Shown: positions 17,382 to 26,014 of the stretch, piece by piece | Numbering within the stretch: the stretch's first letter is position 1 | How the letters are laid out: every line of letters starts with the position of its first letter | Assembly: GCA_964466035.1 (NCBI GenBank) | Contig: CAYXLR010000003.1 | Location: 1-64,000 of the forward strand | Length of the DNA stretch: 64,000 bases | Direction of reading: 5' to 3' | DNA from: JANQEA01 sp964466035 | GTDB lineage: Bacteria; Bipolaricaulota; Bipolaricaulia; UBA7950; UBA9294 | Program-made: the position numbers and the translations under genes | The notes under the pieces: generated by a model | Database searches by the model: none | Seen by the model: only the letters and a program-made list of their open reading frames with translations | What the model was told of the DNA's origin: nothing

Positions 17382-18287
17382 TCAACCGGCGAGCCCCAGC
17401 TTCCACGGCGTCTGCGAGCAGGTCGTCTCGAAGCCCATCGACCGGTAGAACGCCTGATCCGACCCGACGTAGGCAACCGTCGCGCCCTCGATGCCGCAGC
17501 GGCGAACCCCTTCGAGGACGACGGCGGCCCCGAGCCCCATTCGGCGGTAGTCCGGATCGGTCGCCACCGGCTCGACGTAGCAGACGCGGTTGCTGGGGTC
17601 CATCCACATGCCGCAGAACGAGACGTATTCGCCGCTCGGCGCGACCGCCACGATGGCGAGGTCCCGGCGGAAGTTGGGCGCCGACAGCTTCCTCCGTCGA
17701 GATTCGAGCCCGTCCTCCGGCGGCTCCCCGGCGTGGTTGAAGCCGCGGTGCATGACGCGGTGGACCTTCCGGACGTCGAATTCGTCCGCGAGGCTCTGGA
17801 TTCGGAACCCCTCGGGCGTCCGAATAACGCAAAAAGGATCCGGAATCTTGAGCGTCGACGTCCGCTCGGCCAGGTCCGGTTTCGGCTCGTATCCGAGCTT
17901 CCCTGCGATCGCGTGGAGGCCCTCGTCCCGGTCGTCGAGGTAGACGTAGACCGCTCTCCCGTCCTTGAACTCGCCCCACAGTCGCTCTGCGGCGTAGTCG
18001 AGCATGTCGCGCTTGAGGCCGGCGTATCGAGGATCGACCTCGAGGTAGTTCACGCCCCTCCGGTGCTCGAAGTGGGCGACCCCGACAATCTCTCCGCCGT
18101 CCTCCCAGACGCCGCACGTCCCGAGGTCCAGCCCGGACTCCTCGAGGAGCGGATGGTAGTGCATGTACTCCCACCGCGGCTGCAGCCAGTTGCGATGGAC
18201 CGCCTCGGGATCGTAGGTGCGAACGAGGAATCGTCCGATCGCCTCGAAGTCCCGGTCGCGATCGTACGGACGTACACGTGTCTCCAT
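17382..18287 (-). CDS. tandem GNAT N-acetyltransferase
   Basis: 301 residues from ATG 18287, which has GGGGGAGAG upstream; longer in-frame starts run into the divergent gene's promoter. Two GNAT-like halves are seen. The C-terminal one carries the acetyl-CoA loop (VEPVATDPDYRRMGLGAAVVLEGVRR) and ends VAYVGSDQAFYRSMGFE. The N-terminal half (LEVDPRYAGLKRDMLDYAAERLW) is more divergent and may be inactive. The acceptor is unknown. It is divergent from another tandem GNAT gene with which it shares the promoter region. Confidence 0.8.
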   Translation of the reverse strand: METRVRPYDRDRDFEAIGRFLVRTYDPEAVHRNWLQPRWEYMHYHPLLEESGLDLGTCGVWEDGGEIVGVAHFEHRRGVNYLEVDPRYAGLKRDMLDYAAERLWGEFKDGRAVYVYLDDRDEGLHAIAGKLGYEPKPDLAERTSTLKIPDPFCVIRTPEGFRIQSLADEFDVRKVHRVMHRGFNHAGEPPEDGLESRRRKLSAPNFRRDLAIVAVAPSGEYVSFCGMWMDPSNRVCYVEPVATDPDYRRMGLGAAVVLEGVRRCGIEGATVAYVGSDQAFYRSMGFETTCSQTPWKLGLAG

Positions 18288-18360
18288 CTCGCGTCTCTCC
18301 CCCCTCGGAATCCGATGGCCGCATCCAGGGATCGTGGCCGCTTGCTTCTCGACGATCCGG

Positions 18361-18366
18361 TACACT
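18361..18366 (+). promoter_or_regulatory. -10 box for a probable leaderless GNAT transcript
   Basis: TACACT ends 9 bases before the ATG at 18376 and no Shine-Dalgarno lies between, so transcription should begin only 2-4 bases before the start codon. No good -35 is visible at the correct distance. Confidence 0.4.
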
Positions 18367-18375
18367 GCGCGCATC

Positions 18376-19230
18376 ATGCCCACACTCCGCAGCGTTGACA
18401 AGGCACAGATCCACTGCGCGTTCCTCGAGGCGTTCGCCGACTACGCCATGGACGCCAGCGGGACGACCGAGGAGGGGCTCCTCCTTCGCATGCGGAAGAA
18501 CGCCGTCGACTACGGCCTTTCCCCGGGGCTGTACGACGGAGACCGACTCGTCGGATTCACCCTGATCGGAATCGACACGTGGGGAGGGCGCCTCTCGGCC
18601 TACGACGCCGGGACCGGCATCGTGCCGGCGTTCCGCGAGCAAGGTTGGGCCAAGAAGATGTTCGAGCACGCCCTCCCGCCGCTCCGCGAGAGGGGCGTCG
18701 AGCGGTTCGTCCTCGAGGTCCTGCAGCAGAACGAGCCGGCGATCAAGGCGTACAGGAAGAGCGGATTCGAGATCGCACGCGCGTTGCGGTGCTACGTCGG
18801 GCAGGCCTCCGAGCTGCGGACGCTCGACGCGCTCCCCGCCCTTGAGATCCGACCGATCGCGCGAGCGGACCTCACGAGACTCGAGCGGTCGGCCGATTGG
18901 ATCCCGTCGTTCGAGAACCGCTTCTCGGCCGTCGATGCGACCCCCGATTCCGTTCAGCTCGCGGGGGCGTTCGTCGACGGAGTCTGCGTCGGGGCCACGG
19001 CGTACGCGCCGCCGCTCAACTGGCTGCTGACGCTCGTCGTCGACAGAGCGCATCGGAGACGCGGCGTCGGGACGGCGCTCGTCGCGCGTCTGGCCGGCAC
19101 GCTGCCGGAGTCCGTGACGCGGCTATCGGCGCTCAACGTCGACGGAACCGACGCGGGGACGCAAGCTTTCTTCGAATCGTGTGGGTTCTCGCGCCTCGTC
19201 GACCAGTACGAGATGGTGCGGGACCTCTAG
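18376..19230 (+). CDS. tandem GNAT N-acetyltransferase
   Basis: 284 residues with two GNAT domains. The first has AYDAGTGIVPAFREQGWAKKMFEHAL as acetyl-CoA loop and VLQQNEPAIKAYRKSGFE. The second has LTLVVDRAHRRRGVGTALVARLA and QAFFESCGFSRL. Both loops look intact, unlike in the divergent neighbour. The ATG is preceded by no ribosome site but by a -10 box at leaderless distance. It ends 4 bases inside the convergent folD. Acceptor unknown. Confidence 0.82.
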   Translation: MPTLRSVDKAQIHCAFLEAFADYAMDASGTTEEGLLLRMRKNAVDYGLSPGLYDGDRLVGFTLIGIDTWGGRLSAYDAGTGIVPAFREQGWAKKMFEHALPPLRERGVERFVLEVLQQNEPAIKAYRKSGFEIARALRCYVGQASELRTLDALPALEIRPIARADLTRLERSADWIPSFENRFSAVDATPDSVQLAGAFVDGVCVGATAYAPPLNWLLTLVVDRAHRRRGVGTALVARLAGTLPESVTRLSALNVDGTDAGTQAFFESCGFSRLVDQYEMVRDL

Positions 19231-20090
19231 GCGGCCGTCTCGGTCTCCGTCAGGCCCTTCTCCGCCGCCTCGACCGTCTGGGTGATCAGCGTGGCGATCG
19301 TCATCGGGCCGACGCCGCCGGGAACCGGGGTGTAAGCGGCGCATCGGTCGATCACCGCCGAAAGCTCGACGTCGCCGACCCCCCCGGGATGGTAGCCGGC
19401 GTCGACGACCACGGCCCCGTCCTGGATCCATTCGCCCTTGATGAACTCGGGCTTCCCGACAGCGCCGACGACAATGTCAGCCTGTCTGACGATCGCCGGA
19501 AGGTCCTGCGTCCGCGAGTGGCAGATCGTCACCGTGGCGTTCTTGTTGAGGAGCATCACCGCCATCGGCTTCCCGAGGATCGGGCTCCGCCCGACGACCA
19601 CGGCGTGCTTCCCCTCGATCGGGATCCCGTAGTGATCGAGGATCTTCATGATCCCGGCCGGCGTCGCCGAGCCGTACGCCGCCTCGCCCATCGTCATCCG
19701 ACCGAAGCCGAGGCACGTCACCCCGTCGACGTCCTTCTCGAGCGCGATCCGGTCGAAGCAGGCGCGTTCGTCGATCTGCTTGGGCACCGGGTGCTGAAGG
19801 AGGATCCCGTGGACGTCCGGATTCGCGTTCAGCTTGTCGATCTCCGCGAGAAGCTCCTCCGTAGTCGCCATCTCCGGGAGGAGGAGCTTCAGCGACTCCA
19901 TCCCGACCCGGTTGCACGCGTTCCCCTTCATCTTGACGTACGTCGCCGACGCCGGATCCTCTCCGACGAGGATCGTGGCGAGGATCGGCGTGCGGCCTCC
20001 GGATTTCTCCTTCAGCTTCGCGACCCGCTCGGTGAGCGACGCCTCGATCTGCTTCGACAATGCCTTCCCGTCGAGTACGACAGCGGCCAT
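19227..20090 (-). CDS. folD: bifunctional methylene-THF dehydrogenase/methenyl-THF cyclohydrolase
   Basis: Interconverts 5,10-methylene-, 5,10-methenyl- and 10-formyl-tetrahydrofolate in one-carbon metabolism, and in acetogens in the methyl branch of the Wood-Ljungdahl pathway. 287 residues from ATG 20090, with AAAGGATG 8 bases upstream. Catalytic Tyr51/Lys55 in YVKMKGNAC, LQHPVP, DVDG and the coenzyme motif GRSPILGKPMAVMLL are present, as is PVPGGVGPMT near the end. A truncated paralogue sits at 6969-7211. Confidence 0.95.
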   Translation of the reverse strand: MAAVVLDGKALSKQIEASLTERVAKLKEKSGGRTPILATILVGEDPASATYVKMKGNACNRVGMESLKLLLPEMATTEELLAEIDKLNANPDVHGILLQHPVPKQIDERACFDRIALEKDVDGVTCLGFGRMTMGEAAYGSATPAGIMKILDHYGIPIEGKHAVVVGRSPILGKPMAVMLLNKNATVTICHSRTQDLPAIVRQADIVVGAVGKPEFIKGEWIQDGAVVVDAGYHPGGVGDVELSAVIDRCAAYTPVPGGVGPMTIATLITQTVEAAEKGLTETETAA

Positions 20091-20334
20091 CGGACCATCC
20101 TTTCTCAACTCAGGTGTCTCGCAGCAATTTCCGACATCTAGTTCATCCTACCGGCGACCCGCAGTCTCAGCTAGTCTGCTTCAGCCATTCTCCACACTTT
20201 ATACACGCCACGTTTCGGCGCTCCTTTGACGACGCAGGTCAGCGCTTCCTTCGCTCCGGGTTCGGCACCAACCGCAAGATCGCCGATGCAACGGTCGGCC
20301 CCGCGGTGATTCGGCTCACCTTCCTATGCTGGAT

Positions 20335-21045
20335 TCATCCCCTGTTCCACGCGATGATGACTTTGCCTGGCTTCCAATCTGGTTCCGTCCTGTTCGGGAA
20401 CTCCTCAACCTCGGTCGCTTGCCCGTGCCTCTCTTCGATCAGGATCTCCCATTCGCTCGCCGTCAAGAGGGTCGACCGCCTCTCAGCCCTCACCTTCCTG
20501 CCGGCGAGGAGAAGGCCCACTCTGAAAAGCGGCAAGAGAATCCTCGCTGGTATGGATCGCCATTTCTGGGGGGCACACAGGTCAACGACCACCGCTCTTC
20601 CTCCCGGCTTCAAGACTCTCATGAATTCCCGCAGCGCCTCTCGGATATTCGTATGCCGGATCGTGAACACGCACACCACCAGATCCTGCGTTGCGTCTTC
20701 CACTGGAATGTCCAGCGCGGAAGCCTTTCTCAAGACGACATTTTGCTCGACTTCTTCCTCCTTGACGCGAACCTCGGCCCTCTCGAGCATTGCATCGGAT
20801 AGGTCGATCCCCAGGATGCTACAATCATTGGATAACCGCTCGGCAATAGAGATCGCAATGAGACCGGTCCCCGTACCGATGTCGACAACCCTTTGTCCCG
20901 CAGTTAGGTGGCAGCGATCGAGGATTCGATCCACGAACGCCTCTAACGAAATACCAACATCTCTCCTGATGAGTTCGGCTTTGTCACTGTCGTAGCTGTC
21001 CGCCCAGGACTCATATTGCCGAGCGACGCTGGTTTCGTTATCCAC
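20335..21045 (-). CDS. class I SAM-dependent methyltransferase
   Basis: 236 residues from GTG 21045, with GAGGAAAG seven bases upstream; longer forms lack support. UbiE-like pattern: YESWADSYDSDKAEL, VVDIGTGTGLIAISIAERL (motif I), LGIDLSDAMLERAE and FMRVLKPGGRAVVVDLCAPQ. The C-terminal third is hydrophobic (ILLPLFRVGLLLAG), perhaps touching the membrane. Codon use is less GC-biased than the neighbours, so recent acquisition is possible. The upstream stretch 20091-20334 holds no gene I can see. Substrate unknown. Confidence 0.78.
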   Translation of the reverse strand: MDNETSVARQYESWADSYDSDKAELIRRDVGISLEAFVDRILDRCHLTAGQRVVDIGTGTGLIAISIAERLSNDCSILGIDLSDAMLERAEVRVKEEEVEQNVVLRKASALDIPVEDATQDLVVCVFTIRHTNIREALREFMRVLKPGGRAVVVDLCAPQKWRSIPARILLPLFRVGLLLAGRKVRAERRSTLLTASEWEILIEERHGQATEVEEFPNRTEPDWKPGKVIIAWNRG

Positions 21046-21227
21046 GTTCGTTCCCGCTTTCCTCGCGTTGAGGCCTTCACTGTTCGGCGTGCGGAGCGGC
21101 GGGAGTACCCTGCTCCGCACGGATTGGCTTCCCGTCCTCCGCTAGGTTCAGAACGCCTTCTCTTCCCATAGATTGGCATCGTAACTCGCGCACGACACCG
21201 TACAGCCGTGCCCCTGTTCGATCCAAT

Positions 21228-21455
21228 TCATCGACCATGCCTTCTACCTACGCGATGCTCCATCCGAGACCTCTCGGCGGCGAAGGCCATCCGGTGGGAC
21301 TCGAGCGACTCCTCCGGGCCGGACAGCACGCGGCTTGGGTCGTCGCGGCGCACGGCGTCGACGAACGCCTCCATTAGCCCGGCGTCGCCGTGCCAGGCTG
21401 GGCGCTCGCTCGTCGGATCGATCGAGAGAAGCGCAGTCCGGATCCGGGGATCTTC
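21228..21455 (-). pseudogene. Gfo/Idh/MocA oxidoreductase C-terminal remnant
   Basis: Minus strand reads LLSIDPTSERPAWHGDAGLM, then EAFVDAVRRDDPSRVLSGPE and ESLESHRMAFAAERSRM, to TGA at 21228-21230. This is the typical end of a Gfo/Idh/MocA sugar dehydrogenase (HGDxGLMxAFVDAV ... SGPxESLxSHxxAFAAE). No N-terminal Rossmann part exists upstream; the GIY-YIG gene lies there instead. It is therefore the leftover of a deleted gene. Confidence 0.72.
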
Positions 21456-21516
21456 GTTCCCAATCCGCTCCCTTCTGCAGAGCCGTCCAGTCGTCTCCGA
21501 TCCCGCTGGAACGATC

Positions 21517-21984
21517 TCAATGCGTGTGCCAATCGTTGTACGGGGTTCCGAGTTCGACGGCCACGTAGACCTCCAGGACAGTCTGTCTTGCCGGGTCTGG
21601 TTCCTCCACAGCCCGCACGTCCATCGCCCGAATCCTCGCTTTGGCGGCCTGGAACGCTTCTGTAAACTGGGGATCTCGCATCAAGTCGTGGCGCGATCCG
21701 GTTTCACGATACGCAGGTCGAACGCGTCCGGTTTCTTCTCGAGCAATCCGAAACGCGAGAGCTGCCATCCGATGTGTCGCTCCCGGGCGCGAATGGCGCC
21801 CCAACCGCTCTCTGATGTTCCGGCTCCGCCCCACGTAGAGGTGCTTCGGCCCTTCAGAGAGAAGGTAGACTCCGGAGACCGGGAAGGTCCGCGGAATCGA
21901 TCCGATTCGCACTGGATCCATCGCCAGAAGCCGCTCGAGCGATGGTTCCAAACTCGCGATGATCCGCTCAAAGGGATGAACCAT
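21517..21984 (-). CDS. GIY-YIG-like nuclease domain protein
   Basis: 155 residues. The centre has GVYLLSEGPKHLYVGRSRNIRERLGRH, a GIY-YIG fold with Val in both hallmark triplets (GVY, YVG) and the conserved Arg. The downstream part has RIAREETGRVRPAYRE and DPQFTEAFQAAKARI. A late VEEPDPARQTVLEVYVAVELGT could hold the metal-binding Glu. Catalytic capacity is plausible but unproven. The start overlaps the end of the MBL gene by 17 bases, so it is coupled to it. This kind of protein often acts in repair or restriction. Confidence 0.72.
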   Translation of the reverse strand: MVHPFERIIASLEPSLERLLAMDPVRIGSIPRTFPVSGVYLLSEGPKHLYVGRSRNIRERLGRHSRPGATHRMAALAFRIAREETGRVRPAYRETGSRHDLMRDPQFTEAFQAAKARIRAMDVRAVEEPDPARQTVLEVYVAVELGTPYNDWHTH

Positions 21985-22717
21985 CTTCCTCTCCCATGGA
22001 GCGCGTCTTCGACGTCGACCGCTCCGCCTCTGTACGGGATGCCAAGCGACGGCCTACGTCCGGATTGCCGATCTCGTCGATCGTGAACGCCTTGCCGTGG
22101 CCGGAGTAGACGATCCGGACACCGAGCCGTTTCACCCGCTCGAAACTGGCCTCCAACGCCTCGGCGTCGTCGACGAGGGTGGCGAGCGACGGGCGGGTCC
22201 GGTTCTCGAGGAAGTCGCCGGAGAACAGGACGCCGTCGGCGGTCAACACGGCGATCGACCCGGCGGAGTGCCCGGGGACGTGCAGGACCGTCGCATCGAG
22301 CCCGTACTCGTCGAGCCGGTCGCCGTCTTCGAGGAAGATATCCGGAGTGAACCGATCGCGCCTGCGAAGCCGGAACAGCCGCATCGCCGGCTTCATCAAC
22401 CGACGTGGCAACGACAAGGAACCTCGACTGAGGAACATGTCGCCTCGTTCGACCGCCGGCGCCTCCGCTCTGTGCATCGCGATCTTCGTCCCGTACGCCT
22501 CGCGCAAGGAGGCGGCGTTGCCGCTGTGATCGGGGTCCCCGTGGGTGATCACGATCAGCCGGAGATCGCCGGGGCCGCAGCCCGCGGTGCGGAGCTCCGC
22601 TTCCAGTCGTGACCGGTCGAAGCGGAATCCCGTGTCGATCAGGACGAAGCCCGTGTCGCCCTTCACGAGGTAGGCGTTGCTCATCCGAAGCGCGAGGGTT
22701 CGGATCGGTTCGGTCAT
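21968..22717 (-). CDS. MBL-fold metallo-hydrolase (glyoxalase II-like)
   Basis: 249 residues from ATG 22717, which has GGAGGAG 1 base away after TATAC-type spacing; the in-frame extension to 22924 is not supported. It has THGDPDHSGN (metal ligands), HVPGHSAGSIAVL, FSGDFLENR and YSGHGKAF. These give the full set of zinc-ligand blocks of the glyoxalase II/lactonase branch. Cytoplasmic hydrolase of unknown thioester or lactone. It is followed by the overlapping GIY-YIG gene. Confidence 0.85.
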   Translation of the reverse strand: MTEPIRTLALRMSNAYLVKGDTGFVLIDTGFRFDRSRLEAELRTAGCGPGDLRLIVITHGDPDHSGNAASLREAYGTKIAMHRAEAPAVERGDMFLSRGSLSLPRRLMKPAMRLFRLRRRDRFTPDIFLEDGDRLDEYGLDATVLHVPGHSAGSIAVLTADGVLFSGDFLENRTRPSLATLVDDAEALEASFERVKRLGVRIVYSGHGKAFTIDEIGNPDVGRRLASRTEAERSTSKTRSMGEEDGSSL

Positions 22718-23007
22718 ACTCCTCCCCTTCCGTGACGATCTTCCGAGGACGGCCGCTTCCCGTCCGTCGATCATGCTCGCTCCGGCCCACCGTGCGCAAG
22801 CCGCGGGGTCCGGTCTCCGGCATTGGATCGATACGAAGCCCGTCGCCCGGCTGAAGCGTGGACGACGCGTCCCTCGCTCTCGAGAAGACGACTCCAATGA
22901 GGAAGCAGCCGACGTGTGGCCCACGTTGACTTCGCTGTAGATATGTGATAGGGACTGAGCGTGTTCTAGCTGGCAGGTTCAGCAAGAGAACATCTAGGAG
23001 GTCTACG

Positions 23008-24201
23008 ATGCTGTCTCGGAAAACCGGACGATTCAGGAGGAACGGCCTCGCCCTCCTCGTCATCCTGACGCTGATCGGCCTCACGTTTCCGGTCCATGCG
23101 ACGGAGCTCAACGTCGCGCTCTATCCGTACGTGCCCCGCCCGGACCAGTTCAAGACGGTCCTCTCCGCGTCATGGAATCGCATCCACCCCGACGTACCGC
23201 TGAACTTCGTGACGTGGGACTGCTACTCGGCCGACCCGCCGAGCTCACTCGACGTGTTTGTGTTCGACGCGATCTTCCTGTCGTCCTTCCAGGCCAGGGG
23301 GTACCTGGATCCGATCCAGAGGTGCGAAATCGACGGTGTCGACGACTACCTCAGCTTCGCACTGGAGGGATGCCGGCTCGGCCAAGCGTACGGGGCGATC
23401 CCGCAGCTGGCGTGCACGCACGTCCTCTTCTACCGCAAGGGAGACGACGAGATCGCACGCGCGGAGACGCTCAGCGGCTTGACGCGGGTCCTCGGAGAGC
23501 ACACCTACACGGGGATAGTCCCTCCCGAGGGCGTCGGGTTGATGGTCAATCTCTCGGGGAAATCGACGGACGCGTGCCTGTACGTCGACGCGCTCGAGGA
23601 CATCTACGGCGTGTACACGAGCGACCCACCGCTCGCTCCGGACGCGTCCAAGATCTGCTCCTGGTCCATCCAGAACCTGCGGCAAGTCCTTCGCATGGCC
23701 AGCGTCACCAACGCGCAGTACTCCGACAGCGACTCCTACATCCGGGGAGAGTGGTTCGGCGCCGGGTACGGACGCGCCCTGGTCGGGTTCACGGAATCGA
23801 TCTCGGTGATGAGCGATCGCGGTCGGCAAACCGTCGCGTTCAAGCCGATGCCGCTGGCCGACCGGACGAACGTCTGCCTGTTCTACGCGGACGTGATCGG
23901 AATTCACCCCGCCACCCGCGACCGGGGAACGCGTTCGCTGGCGCTGGAGCTGGCCAACCTGATGGCCTCGACATCGGTCGTGGTCGATAGCATCGGGCCC
24001 AGAACCGGGGCGCCGTATCCCCAGTATCTCCTCCCGACGCGCCACAGCGTGTTCCGGTCGCTCGAACTAGCGTTCCCGCTGTACGCGGAGATGTACGAGA
24101 TGGTCAAAAGCGACGAAGCGGTCCTGTTCCGGCTCGGGGCGGACGGCAGAGCGTGGCTGCCGGCGATGAAGGCGGTCATCTACCGCTTGATCTTCGAGTG
24201 A
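23008..24201 (+). CDS. secreted thiaminase I (thiamine pyridinylase)
   Basis: Thiaminase I displaces the thiazole of thiamine with a nucleophile, destroying vitamin B1 outside the cell. 397 residues; ATG 23008 follows TAGGAGG. A classical signal peptide (RRNGLALLVILTLIGLTFPVHA) is followed by ELNVALYPYVPRPDQF, LNFVTWDCYSADPP and LDVFVFDAIFL. The catalytic-cysteine block is AIPQLACTHVLFYRKGD (Cys136), and GFTESIS (Glu263) supplies the general base position. The overall fold is that of a periplasmic thiamine-binding protein. Both catalytic residues are present by analogy with Bacillus/Clostridium enzymes. It is not near thiamine genes and no TPP riboswitch is visible upstream. Confidence 0.88.
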   Translation: MLSRKTGRFRRNGLALLVILTLIGLTFPVHATELNVALYPYVPRPDQFKTVLSASWNRIHPDVPLNFVTWDCYSADPPSSLDVFVFDAIFLSSFQARGYLDPIQRCEIDGVDDYLSFALEGCRLGQAYGAIPQLACTHVLFYRKGDDEIARAETLSGLTRVLGEHTYTGIVPPEGVGLMVNLSGKSTDACLYVDALEDIYGVYTSDPPLAPDASKICSWSIQNLRQVLRMASVTNAQYSDSDSYIRGEWFGAGYGRALVGFTESISVMSDRGRQTVAFKPMPLADRTNVCLFYADVIGIHPATRDRGTRSLALELANLMASTSVVVDSIGPRTGAPYPQYLLPTRHSVFRSLELAFPLYAEMYEMVKSDEAVLFRLGADGRAWLPAMKAVIYRLIFE

Positions 24202-24280
24202 GATCGACCGCGACGGCCGCGGCCTCCTCGCACGTCCGTTCGGAAAACGGGTCGGGAGTGCCGCCGTGCTTGTCCCCTTC

Positions 24281-25987
24281 TCACCGACGCAGCTTGCCGG
24301 CGGGGAGCGCGTTCAGGACGTCCGCCTTCGTCGCCCAGCCGCGGCGGGCGGTGAGGACGCCGAGCCGCAGGAAGTCGAAGTGCTCCGGGGTGTGGGCGTC
24401 GGTGCCGATCGCCAGCTTGACGCCGGCGGCGATCGCGCGGCGGACGAGGTCGGCGTTCAGGTCGAGCCGGACCGGGTTGGCGTTGATCTCCATCGCCGTC
24501 TTGTGATCGGCGGCGGCCTCGAAGACGGCGTCCCAATCGGCCTCGTACGCCGGGCGCTCGCCGATCTTCCGCCCGGTCGGATGGGCGAGGACGTCGACAT
24601 GCTCGTGCTCGATCGCTCGGACGAGCCGCGCCGTCATCTCGGCGCGACCGAGTCGGAAGTGAGAGTGGACCGCGGCGGTCACGACGTCGAGCCGCGCGAG
24701 GAGCTCGTCGGGCACGTCGAGCGATCCGTCCTTCCGGACGTTTACTTCGACCCCGGCCAGCACGCGGAATCCCTTCAGCCCTCGGTTGAGCGCCGCGATC
24801 TCGTCGATCTGTCGGCGGAGGTCGTCCGGCGTCAGACCGCCGATCACCTCGGCGAACTTGGCGTGGTCGGTGATCGCGACGTACGACAGGCCGCGCGCCC
24901 GGGCCGCGTCGACCATCTCCTCCAGGGTCGCCTTCCCGTCCGATCGATCGGTGTGGACGTGCAGGTCGCCGCGGACGTCCACCGGCTCGATCAGCTCGGG
25001 CAGCGAGCCGGCCTCGGCGCGCTGGATCTCCCCCTCGTCCTCGCGAAGCTCGGCCGGGACGAACTGAAGCCCGAGCCGCGCGTAGATCTCGGCCTCCTCC
25101 GGCCCGGCGAGCACGCGATCGTTCACCCCGAACAACCCGTACTCGCTCAGCTTCCAGCCCCTCGCCACGGCCCGCTTCCGAAGCGCGATGTTGTGCGCCT
25201 TCGATCCGGTGAAGTACTGAAGCGCGGCGCCGAACGACTCGGGCGGGACGATCCGCAGGTCGACCTGGACGCCGACGACGAGGCGGACCGACGACTTCTT
25301 CGCCCCGCGCGCGAGGACCTCTTCGACGTCGGCCAGCCCGACGAACGCCTCGGCCGCCTTCGGCGCTTCCTCCGGCTTCTCCGTCACGGCGAGGAGATCG
25401 AGGTCGCCGATCGTCTCCCGGCCGCGCCGGAGGGAGCCGGCGGCTTCGATCCGGGCGAACAGGCCCGTCTTCGAAAGTCGCTCGATCAGGTCGTCCGCGA
25501 GGTCGGACGCCCGCCCGAGGAGGATCCGCCCCTCGACCTGCCTCGTCTCGCCGAGCCCCCGGAGGATCTTCTCCTCCGTCTTCGCGCCGAGCCCCTTCAC
25601 GTCGCGGATCTTCCCCGCCCGCGCCGCCCGCTCGAGGTCGGCCAGATCGCGGACGCCGAGCTCGTCGTAGAGGAGCTTCGCCGTCTTCGGGCCGACGCCG
25701 TCGACCTGCGTCAGCGCGAACAGGTCGATCGGCAGCTTCGCCTTCAGGTCGTCGTGGTACTTCAAGCGGCCGGTCTCGACGATCTCAGCGATCTTCTTCG
25801 CGATCGCATCGCCGACCCCGGGAAGATTCCTGTGCGTCCCCGACGCGACGAGGACCTCGATCGGCTCGCCGAGCGTTTCGACCGCCTGCGCCGCCCGTCG
25901 GTACGCCTGCGGCTTGAACGCGACGCCGTCGAGCGCGAGCAGATCGGCGATCTCGTACAGGATCCGCGCCACGAAGTCGTTCTTCAT
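24281..25987 (-). CDS. polX: DNA polymerase X family protein with PHP domain
   Basis: Repair polymerase with PHP 3'-5' exonuclease/phosphatase activity in the family. 568 residues from ATG 25987; a GTG at 25996 is possible. Order: helix-hairpin-helix (NLPGVGDAIAKKIAEI, DGVGPKTAKLLYDEL), polymerase-beta core with GSLRRGRETIGDLDLL (catalytic Asp pair), QVDLRIV (third Asp) and FTGSKAHNIALR. The PHP domain follows from about 335 (DLHVHTDRSDG, ITDHA, EVNV, HSHF, HPTGR, IGTDAH). It is the last gene of a minus-strand operon. A C-terminal remnant of a second copy is at 10301-10476. Confidence 0.93.
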   Translation of the reverse strand: MKNDFVARILYEIADLLALDGVAFKPQAYRRAAQAVETLGEPIEVLVASGTHRNLPGVGDAIAKKIAEIVETGRLKYHDDLKAKLPIDLFALTQVDGVGPKTAKLLYDELGVRDLADLERAARAGKIRDVKGLGAKTEEKILRGLGETRQVEGRILLGRASDLADDLIERLSKTGLFARIEAAGSLRRGRETIGDLDLLAVTEKPEEAPKAAEAFVGLADVEEVLARGAKKSSVRLVVGVQVDLRIVPPESFGAALQYFTGSKAHNIALRKRAVARGWKLSEYGLFGVNDRVLAGPEEAEIYARLGLQFVPAELREDEGEIQRAEAGSLPELIEPVDVRGDLHVHTDRSDGKATLEEMVDAARARGLSYVAITDHAKFAEVIGGLTPDDLRRQIDEIAALNRGLKGFRVLAGVEVNVRKDGSLDVPDELLARLDVVTAAVHSHFRLGRAEMTARLVRAIEHEHVDVLAHPTGRKIGERPAYEADWDAVFEAAADHKTAMEINANPVRLDLNADLVRRAIAAGVKLAIGTDAHTPEHFDFLRLGVLTARRGWATKADVLNALPAGKLRR

Positions 25988-26014
25988 CGAATCCACCTTC
26001 CTCCGTTCGGCGGC

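Noticed and set aside
22718..22924. N-terminal extension of the MBL hydrolase
   Set aside because: The extension is Arg/Ser-rich without family similarity, and ATG 22717 has a good GGAGGAG site.
22718..23007. TPP riboswitch upstream of the thiaminase gene
   Set aside because: I looked for the CUGAGA thi-box and its partner stems and found neither; only TTGACT and a good ribosome site are present.
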